64,000 nt of DNA, from positions 140,752,501-140,816,500 of the forward strand of contig JASDFA010000016.1 in NCBI GenBank assembly GCA_035772735.1, read 5' to 3'. The stretch is from Datura wrightii (lineage: Eukaryota > Streptophyta > Magnoliopsida > Solanales > Solanaceae). Shown one piece after another: positions 56,511 through 64,000 of the stretch. Below the pieces are notes generated by a model, which was given only the letters and a program-made list of their open reading frames with translations, searched no databases and was not told the origin of the DNA. The first letter of the stretch is position 1. Each line of letters begins with the position of its first letter. The position numbers and the translations under genes were made by a program.

Positions 56511-58333
56511 ATGCCAAGTACTCGACGAAGTGGAAATCCCCTGATTCCTTTGGATCTATAACTTGAAAAAAATGATGTGAAGGATGGAGAACTAAGAACA
56601 GAGAGATGCTCATCTTGATGAAGAAGCTAGGCAAGCCGAGCTAACTCGGCAAACTGCACTTCAGGAAGCCGATGATGCTCAAGATGAGGTTGTCAACGTT
56701 GGTCTTCATGGAAGGGGAAACAAAGGCCAAAGATATGCCCCTCAATTATTTGATGAGGATGACCCAGACATTGATGTAGTCGGGTAAACCAGAGCAATTG
56801 TACCACCGCCTTTGCCGGTTGGGGCAAAATTTGACATCACTAGCACCATGATTCAATTGTTGAACATGAAGGGGTGTTTAGTGGTCACGCAGTTGATGAT
56901 GCTAACTCGCACTTAATGAACTTTGTTGGAATATGCAAGGTGTACAGGTTGCCCGGTGTTAGCTAGGATGCAATAAGGCTAAGAATCTTCCCATTCTCTC
57001 TGTCTGGGGAAGACACTTTATGGTTATCGGAGTTGTCCAACCACTCCATTACCAACAGAAGGTAGCTCAAACAAGATTTTCTAGAGAGATTCTTTCCACC
57101 ATCCAGGATACTGCAGCTTAAGGATGACATATAAAATTTTTGACAACTGAAGACATAAGCACTTCATGAAACTTGGTGAGATTCAAGAAGAAGTTCACCA
57201 AATGCGCATACCATAAAATTTCTGATGACAGTTTGTTGGATATTTCCTATAGATCACTGAATAACAGTACTAAAGCTATAGAAGACACAATAGCAGGAGG
57301 AGCACTGATGAGACTCACCTGGGAGCAAGCTGCCACTATTCTAGATAGAGAAATGAAAACAAATAAAGCATGGCATACTCAGGAAGCAGAAGCAGTTGCA
57401 GGTACATATATTGTTGGTTTGACTGCAAAACAGTGAAGGACGGAGGAAGAACATGACCAGGAATTGGACCATATGCACACATCATTGGACCTGCTCATGA
57501 AGCATATCATGGGCGTTGGAGCAAGAAAAGTTAATGCAGTGGAAACACAGGGACAGGAACCAAGGCCTGAACACTCAAATTCCGAGGAGCAAGCAAACTT
57601 CTTAGACAAACTAGGTGGCAGGTTTCTGATCCAACATCCAAGGGTTTGGGAAAGCCACTTGGCGCCAAGGTTTTGGAAACCAAGGTCGGAACCAATACAG
57701 AAACAGTTACAACCGGAACGACTACAGAGACAGAAGCCGAGGTCATGAGCGAGAGGGAGAATGGAGAAGGAATGATGGTTACCGCAACGATTGAGAAGGA
57801 TTGTACATGCCTCCAAATGCACATGAGGGGGAGGCTGATAGTCAAAGTTGGAGAGCATGATGACTGAGATGCTAAAGAAGGTTAGATCCTGAGATGATCA
57901 ACTGAAAAACATCCGTGGAGATATATCTAGCCACTACTATCAAACAGATTGAACAACAGCTGGGTCAATTGTCAGCGTCTATGAACCCTAGGCAAAAGGG
58001 TCACTAACTAGCAACAAAGTCAAAAATCTTAAGAATGATGGCCATTGCATTACTGTGATAACTAGGAGTGGAAAGACCATGGTTGATTCCCCTCTGTCGG
58101 TTGTATTTGAGCATCAAAGGAAGAAAGAAAGCATAATTGATGATGAGGAAGAGGTTGCTGAGCATGAGCATGATGAGGATGTTGAGTTGACTGAGGCTCC
58201 AGTTGTTAAGAAGGAGCCTGAGGCTGAACAAGGAGAGAAACAAGGGGCCACACAAATTTATGAGGCTATTCCACGACCACAGCCACCGTTCCCTCAAAGA
58301 ATGAAGAATAAGGTAGAGAATGGTAAGTTTTAG
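56511..58333 (+). pseudogene. gag: E gag, heavily decayed
   Basis: ATG at 56511 (MPSTRRSGNPLIPLDL then a stop), 8 nt after an acceptor-like GGACACCCACAG. Later capsid blocks: HLMNFVGICKVYRLPGV, RLRIFPFSLSGEDTLWLSEL, FLERFFPPSRILQLKDD; open 57173-57436 with DISYRSLNNSTKAIEDTIAG and REMKTNKAWHT. Then a linker 58055-58333 with ITRSGKTMVDSPLS, an acidic stretch and PPFPQRMKNK. Athila-like capsid of a different subfamily from A, D and G. Many stops and shifts. Confidence 0.83.
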
Positions 58334-58983
58334 AAATTCCTATCAATGCTAAAACAATTATCTATAAATATACCATTGGTCGAGGTATTCGAATATATAT
58401 CGGGATACGCCAAGTTTATGAAGGACCTGTTACTAGGAAAAGGTCCGTTAACTATGAGCCTGTGGATAACGTGCATCATTGTAGCGCTATAGCCTCACGG
58501 ATCCTTGCCCAGAAAAAGGAGGATCAAGGTGCCTTCACCATATCATATACTGTTGGTGATGTTGAGTTCACGAGGGTACTCTACGACTTGGGAGCAAGCA
58601 TTAATTTGATGCCTTTAGCTGTGTTTAAGCAGCTGGGCTTGGGAGCCTCCACACCGACTACTATGTGGCTACTGATGGCCGACCGAACAGTGAAAAAGCT
58701 TGTGGGTATCCTATTTGATGTGCTTGTTAAAGTGGACAGATTCATATTCCTAGCGGACTTCGTGATCCTTGATTGTGAGGTTGATATTGAGGTCCTCATC
58801 ATTATGGGGTGATCATTCCTTGCGACTGGGAGGGTTTTAGTAGATGTGGAGGCTGGCCAGTTAAAATTCAGACTCAATAAAGAAGAGGTCACCTTCAATA
58901 TCTGTCGGTCAATGAAGCAACCAAAGGAGTATAGAGTGGTCTCAGCAATCGAGGATGAGTATGAGTTCCTTGATGAAGTCTGA
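58334..58983 (+). pseudogene. E aspartic protease domain
   Basis: After a stop at KF-TAG, the frame shows SINIPLVEVFEY and SGYAKFMKDLL, a shift, then 58462-58812: VLYDLGASINLMPLAVFKQL, WLLMADRTVKKLVGILFDVL, ADFVILDCEVDIEVLIIMG-stop, then VLVDVEAGQLKFRLNKEEV and VSAIEDEYEFLDEV with TGA at 58981-58983. Catalytic D-L-G kept; the usual preceding Cys is Tyr. Confidence 0.83.
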
Positions 58984-59002
58984 GTAGTCAAGAGACTTGC
59001 AT

Positions 59003-59046
59003 CGTGTCGCGACGTTAAATCAGGCGCTTTTTGGGAGGCAACCCAT
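59003..59046 (+). ncRNA. Two-hairpin motif, E proximal copy
   Basis: CGTG-TCG-CGACG region (decayed first stem), TTAAATCAGGCGCTT, then TTTGGG-AGGCAA-CCCATG (three G-C pairs plus partial outer stem). Starts 19 nt after the gag-pro TGA. Confidence 0.65.
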
Positions 59047-59082
59047 GAAGTGGTTTGGTGAATTCTTAGTAACCGAACCACC

Positions 59083-59132
59083 TGTGTTGTGCCGCGAGGT
59101 TAAATCAAGTGCTTCTTGGGAGGCAACCCAAG
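59083..59132 (+). ncRNA. Two-hairpin motif, E distal copy
   Basis: GTTG-TGCCG-CGAG (decayed first stem), GTTAAATCAAGTGCTT, then a perfect CTTGGG-AGGCAA-CCCAAG. As in B, the proximal copy ends CCCATG and the distal one is the CTTGGG type. Confidence 0.68.
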
Positions 59133-60576
59133 TTTATTGACTTGTGTGTAGTGTGCATGAGAAACAAAAATAGGTGGCAGAAAAATTGCAGAACTGATTG
59201 GTGCTACGGGTCTCAGTACGACTCCTAAAAAGGATTGTATGGGTCGTAGTACGAGTCATGGTGAGAAGCAAAGATGTATCTTACTGCATAAGTTCAGGGT
59301 ACGGTTGGTCCTACGACTCATAACTTCATAGTATGGGTCGTAGTACTCACTGTAGTTATGAACTATGCAATGCATGGACCTCCAATTAAGAGTGACCTAT
59401 GAGTCATGGTACGGTCGTACCTTTGTGGTACGAGTCATAGGATGTGCTTGTAGGTCCACAAGTAAGTTTTCTTAACATCTCTATTAGGAGTCCTAGGGAT
59501 GAGTCGTAGGTCCTTCCTACGACTCATGGTACAAGTTGTGATGGGTCAAATTGCTTAAAATAACCCAATTCGGCCTAGATTTTTTAGATCTTCCCTAAAA
59601 CTATTTAAACTCCAAAATTGTCGGACCCTTCTCCCACGCACTAAAACTTGAACCCACGAGAACTCCTATGACTTTGTTATTATATTGTAACTCAATAACA
59701 AAATTAATTGAGCAAGATTTTTGCTCGATTAAAATTGCTAAAGTTGGTACCAAACCCTAGTCACTAAACACTCACGAAGTGAGCAAGATTTTGCATCATT
59801 CAAGTAAGTTATTATGCTTTGAATTAGGTAAAGAGACCTTTGTGTTTGTGCAAACTTTTTTACTAATTGGGAGTCCTCAAAATGCATGTAAAATAGAGAA
59901 AGACAATGACCAGTGATGTGCAAATTAAGTGTGTGACTGGGTAGGATTCGAACATGTTAAAAATTGAATATGAACTTCTATAAATTGAGTTACGAGTTGT
60001 GAATAAAAAGGGGAGGAATGGGTAGTTGTACAAATGTGAATAATGCATGCCTAGACTTGGGGAATTCTGATTACCCAATACAAAAATGAATTCACCTGCA
60101 AACTGACATCAAAATAAGGCAAGGACAGGCTTGACAAGCCTTCCAACGACTCGTGGTTCCACACTACGACTCGTAGGATGGCTTGTGGGGACTGTCCCAA
60201 GACAAATATGTAAAAATTAAGAGGTACAAAACCTAGTACAGCCCATACTATCCTACTATGAGTCGTACGTAGTAATATTACTAGGAGTCTGAAAAGGGTT
60301 AAGTCCAATAGTGACAGTACAATCTTTCCTATGACTCATGGAATCAACTTACGAGTCGTACCATATGTCGTGGAAAAAGACAGAACATTTGTTTTCAAGG
60401 GGCATCCTCATATGACTCGTGCTACGGATCGTACCTCAGAGTCATAACTTTGATCTGAGACATTACGAGTCTCAATATGGATCGTACCTCTAAGGGACGA
60501 CTCGTACTGTAGACCCGTTAAAAATTACGAAGGATTTTTTCCTTACTTTCTTCTTTTTCAGATTTGGAATTCTAAC
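59133..60576 (+). other. E spacer with two GC-rich islands
   Basis: Islands 59190-59530 and 60130-60520 flank an AT-rich stretch. Exact words ACGA(G/C)TCGT at 60146-60154, 60166-60174, 60351-60359 and 60497-60505, with decayed forms (ATGACTCATG at 60331-60340). The preferred context, TACGACTCGTA, matches E's LTR. No ORF recognised. Confidence 0.65.
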
Positions 60577-60591
60577 CTTTTCTCTCCACAG
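60577..60591 (+). promoter_or_regulatory. Splice acceptor before E ORF3
   Basis: Branch-like TCTAAC at 60571-60576, pyrimidine run CTTTTCTCTCCACAG ending 60591, then GTACA and ATG at 60597. It is the best-formed of the three ORF3 acceptors. Confidence 0.6.
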
Positions 60592-60596
60592 GTACA

Positions 60597-61337
60597 ATGA
60601 CTAAGAAGAGAAAAGCATCCAAAGCAACTTCTCGGAGGGCATTGATACATGAAACCTCTGAATCTAATCATGCAGGCAACATACCTAGTGGTTTATTAGA
60701 GGAATACAGGGTCGATACATCTAACACTGATGGGACCTGAACCACTAGGGCAAAAGCTAAAGCCCAGTCCGATGTGGCCACCGTCACATCCGCTGGTGCT
60801 CCCTAGTCTAAGAAGGGGGCTGAGAAAAGAGCCCAAGAGTCCAAAAGTAGCTCTATTGATGATGAAGGGTCCGAGGAGGCCCAATCCGGCGATGGAGACA
60901 GTGAGTTTGGATCTAAGGAGCAGGCAGTCAGTGCCGAGCAAGAGCATGCACCTTAGGAGAACTTTACTATTCGGTAGAGAGTACCAGGAGCACAGGTGAT
61001 CTGTGAATAGGATCTTGCTCTCACCGCCAAGAACAAACCCAAGTGGAGTATTCAAGAAGAGCCGCAGATCCTTGCCGATGCACTAAATGAGGTGGAGGAG
61101 ATGAAGCGGATATTCAGCTATTATAGGTTCAATCGGATGGCTAGAACCCCGAATCGATACACTTCAGAGATCGTCTAGGATTTCTATGTTATTTGGTCAC
61201 CATGGAGAAGAAAGCAAAGGAAGGGAAAAAGATGAAAGACCATCCCAAATTGGAGAGCGTCATGGTACAAGGACGCACTGTTGATATATCCGAGCGCACT
61301 ATTGCTCGGGTGTTATATGGGCCACAATTCATACCAC
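60597..61337 (+). pseudogene. E ORF3 N-terminal half, cut by G
   Basis: ATG 60597 (MTKKRKASKATSRRALIHET, basic start), stop at GT-TGA (60737), acidic/Ser linker (ESKSSSIDDEGSEEAQSGDG in a shifted frame), then FSYYRFNRMARTPNRYTSEI at the domain start and VDISERTIARVLYGPQF (61193-61340 frame), equivalent to B's DIFERTISRILYGPDY. G interrupts at 61338. Same putative plant transposon-type family as the ORF3 of B and D. Confidence 0.75.
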
Positions 61338-62750
61338 TGATCTTGGGCAAAATTTCATGCCCAAGTGATACTCAAATGCTTCATTTCGACTTGTTTGTCT
61401 ATCATTATTGTGTACATTCTCATGTGATTTGTAGTTAAATGTGAATTTATACTAACCAACATGATTAGTGTTGTTTTGTAGGTAAAATGGAATTTTGGGA
61501 AGCTAAGATACATGTTGGTAAAATCGGGAATGGACTTGGAAACAAGGAGTGAAAAAGGACATGGAAGATCAGCAAAAACAAGGGCTCCACGATGGAGCCA
61601 TGTCACGTTGCCATCGCGGAGGCACTCTGCCTCAGAGGAAAAAAATTTGGCAATTTCCAGTGGAGGTGCGCGATAGCACCGTGTCACGTTGGCCAAGCTC
61701 CGCGATGCATGTCGTGGCATGTTGAGGTTAAATTGCCTAGGGGGCCGACTTCCAGTGAAGGTTCGTGATAACTCCGTGGCATGAAGGTAGTTCTCCGCGA
61801 TACACTCCGTGCCACGTTGCTTGTTATTCCGGGAAAAATTCTCAATAGTATAAATAGCACACTTAGGTTTTATTTTAAACATTCTGACTTAGTTGAGCAA
61901 GAACGTGGGTTACAGGCAGTTGAGGGGACGAAAATTTTAGGGTTCTTCTCTATCTCTTTCTCTCTTATCTCAATTGTTTGTATGAATTACACCTATTTGA
62001 TGATGTTTAATCCACAAATGAGTGGATAAATCACTTCTTGCTGAGGTTAAGAACAATTGTAGTGGAAGGTAATTGTTAATCATTTCAGTTTTCATCTTTT
62101 CTTCAATGGTTGTTCTATCAATTCTTGTTCTTACTGCATTAATGTTTGGCCAATGTTAATGTATATCTAAAAAATCCAATTTTGATTTTGAAAAGGAAAG
62201 AAGTTGGAAAGATGTGAATTGGTAGGATATGATCTCTTCTTAGTTTGGAAAATTGAGAATTGATTTACATTCAGAATAGAAATATATCTGAAAGTCTTAT
62301 TAGTCAATTAAGGAATCGGGAATGTATGGCTAGAACATGAAATTCTTTTATCACAGAAATGTAGATTAAGACTCATGCTTCTTAAGTTCGATAGGAGTCG
62401 AAAGTTCCAATCCATAGGCAATAATTCTTGACTAGCAACCGAAGGAAAGATTAACTGAATTGTATTGATAAATTAATTCCCTGCATGTTTGTTTTAACCT
62501 CAGCTTGCTCATTACTATTGTTTAGACTCACTTTATAGTTTTGCCTTAGATTCTTATTAATTAGTAAACTCAAACTCTCAAAATATTATTTATTGGGCTG
62601 TCTGCATTCTTAAAGATATAGTTCATTAACACTTGAGTTAATTAGTACCATAGCTCAGTCTCTGTGGGATCGATACTTGGCTTTACTTAAGCCACTTTAC
62701 TACTTGTTCGACCACGTGCACTTACATGTAGTCACCACAGAAGCCGAACA
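61338..62750 (+). repeat. G 5' LTR
   Basis: 1413 bp, TGATCTTGGGC to AGCCGAACA, the same length as D's 5' LTR. Tip hairpin CTTGGGCA/TGCCCAAG at 61342-61365 with loop AAATTTCA. GC-rich island 61580-61830 with CCGTGTCACG-type words. Confidence 0.92.
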
Positions 62751-62756
62751 AGTTTT

Positions 62757-62774
62757 TGGCGCCGTTGCCGGGGA
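62757..62774 (+). other. G primer-binding site, tRNA-Asp
   Basis: TGGCGCCGTTGCCGGGGA, exact complement of the plant tRNA-Asp 3' end as I recall it; 6 nt inside the LTR. Confidence 0.92.
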
Positions 62775-62850
62775 GTGGCAATTGGTAAAATTATTTTCTT
62801 AGTGTTAGTTTACAAATTCTATTTAAGTGCTAACAACTTGATCTTAGCCT

Positions 62851-62861
62851 TTCTCTTGCAG
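62851..62861 (+). promoter_or_regulatory. Acceptor-like site upstream of G gag
   Basis: TTCTCTTGCAG, pyrimidine-rich and ending AG. D has GTGTCTTTTGCAG and A has CTACATTGCAG at the same place between PBS and gag. Suggests a spliced 5' leader; not proven. Confidence 0.45.
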
Positions 62862-62881
62862 ATATTGAATTCTTCTGAACA

Positions 62882-64000
62882 CTGGCAAGAGAGAAGGAGT
62901 TGGTGGATTCATACATAGAGCCGGAAAGACAATTTCATCGTCAAAGAAGGAAAGCTCTAGAGAAAAAGCTACAGTTGCTCAGACAGGCAATTCTGGAGAA
63001 ACAACAAAACCCACCACTAGTGAGGGCAGTGTTAGTGCCCAAGGAAACGACAGCTAGGTCGGTTCGCGAAGTGGCAATCCCATATGCTAATAATGTTACT
63101 TCAAGTATTCGCAGACCAAATCTAGGAGGGAGGTTTGAGCTTAAACAGAACATGGTGCAATTGTTGCACACCAGCAGGCAATTCACAGGTCTCCCTCATG
63201 AAGATCCACAACAACATCTCCAAAACCTTTTGGAGATAAGTGACACTTACATTCCTGCTGGAGTATCATACGACTACGTGAGGCTTACATTATTCCCATT
63301 TTCATTATTAGGGGAAGTAAAGAGGTGGTTAAAAGCTGAACCACCTAACTCTATCACCACTTGGGATGATCTTGCAAGAATGTTTTTGATAAGATTCTTT
63401 CCATCCGGGAAATAGCAAGACTTAGAAGTCAGATTCTAAGTTTTAAACAAAGAGAGGAGGAGAATCTGTATCAAGCTTGGGAAAGGTTTAAATCATTGCT
63501 AAGGGATTGTCCTCACCATCACTAGTCCAATGATGTGCTGGTGTATACTTTCATAGAGGGTTTGGAACCCCACACAAAAATTTTGCTAGACTCAGCAGTT
63601 GGGGGACAAGCATTAGAAAAGACTTATAAGGAGCTGTATACTTTGTTAAATCGTATTTCACAGGGAAATCCAGAGTGGAATGCGGACTCTTCAAGAGGAG
63701 GAACAAGGAAAGCGGAAGGAGTCTTTGAGGTGGATGGTTTTACAGCTATCGCTGCACAAATAGTTGTATTGCAAAATCAACTCAACACCCACTTCAGCAG
63801 TATGAGCTTGAATCAACCACAAGCCCCAGTTAATGTAGTGTAGTAGGTTTTGTGTGAAGTATGCGGTAGTAATGAACACTCAGCTGAGTGTTGTGGTGCA
63901 AATCTAGATTCTGTGAACTTTGTTGGGAACATCTAGAGAAATAATCACCAGCAGCAGTATGGCAATAATTACAACTCAAATTGGAGGAATCATCCGAATT
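62882..64000 (+). pseudogene. gag: G gag, AUG-less start, runs off window
   Basis: TGA (62876-62878), ACA, then CTG 62882-62884 starting LAREKELVDSYIEPERQF. Blocks KKLQLLRQAILEKQQNPPLV, RSVREVAIPYANNVTSSI, QFTGLPHEDPQQHLQNLLE, RLTLFPFSLLGEVKRWLKAE, FPSGK then TAG after a small deletion near 63412; TAG at 63523-63525; double TAG at 63841-63846; zinc knuckle CEVCGSNEHSAECC near 63855-63896. Where A and D carry a stop after NMV, G has Gln (CAA). Confidence 0.86.

Larger units (their letters stand above)
54739..61337 (+). mobile_element. Element E: gag-pro/ORF3 element, interrupted by G
   Basis: Plus-strand relative of B: LTR start TGATATG, tRNA-Asp-type PBS, gag, protease, tandem hairpin motif, spacer with two GC-rich islands, splice acceptor, ORF3. 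No pol genes. Its 3' part lies beyond G and the window end. Heavily mutated (many stops in gag), hence older than D. Confidence 0.85.
61338..64000 (+). mobile_element. Element G: D-like gag-pro element, partial
   Basis: 5' LTR 61338-62750, perfect tRNA-Asp PBS and gag up to the window end. LTR and gag are close to D's. Left TSD candidate accac (61333-61337); the right side lies outside. Inserted in E's ORF3. Confidence 0.9.

Noticed and set aside
57379..57858. Minus-strand frames within E gag (104-159 codons)
   Set aside because: Antisense to the E gag region; composition is Ser/Cys-rich as expected for an antisense frame, with no known motif.

Overview
This window is pericentromere-like plant DNA built almost entirely of nested LTR retrotransposons. 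I see no host gene, tRNA, rRNA or CRISPR array. The tRNA-iMet and tRNA-Asp primer-binding sites, the Tekay/Del-type chromodomain polyproteins and a 'putative plant transposon' ORF3 point to a eudicot, most likely Solanaceae (a recollection of family style, not a database result).

Nesting, with target-site duplications (TSDs) read directly. Element F (minus, oldest) occupies 1-3339 and 54681-54738. T1, a minus-strand Tekay-type Ty3/gypsy element, spans 3340-54680 (TSD caaca). T1 holds A (minus, 8558-16222), B (minus, 16675-25284) and T2 (plus Tekay, 27848-53414, TSD ttcat, inside T1's 5' LTR). T2 holds T3 (minus Tekay, 28351-35189, inside T2's 5' LTR) and D (minus, 39323-49086, TSD agggc, inside T2's RNase H). 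Right of T1, E (plus, from 54739) also lies in F, and E's ORF3 is interrupted at 61338 by G (plus, running off the window). The nest is therefore up to four levels deep.

Two lineages are present. T1, T2 and T3 are chromoviruses with gag, protease, RT, RNase H, integrase and chromodomain; all are broken, though T3's integrase core and chromodomain ORFs are open. F, A, B, D, E and G share an Athila/Tat-like gag-protease and, where it can be read, a tRNA-Asp PBS. No copy with a readable post-protease region has RT or integrase. Instead they carry, in order, a conserved two-hairpin motif just after the gag-pro stop, a spacer with GC-rich word islands, and (not in A) an ORF3 in the retroviral env position, preceded by a splice acceptor exactly 5 nt before its ATG in B, D and E. 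They look like a non-autonomous group dependent on partners elsewhere.

The most interesting signals are the hairpin motif (seven copies, with a compensatory base-pair change), the ORF3 splice acceptors, an AUG-less gag starting at a conserved CUG, an 8-bp hairpin at the LTR tip, and GC-rich palindromic word islands whose words are shared between an element's LTR and its interior but differ between families. The 9-mer ACGA(G/C)TCGT recurs more than twenty times across both lineages.
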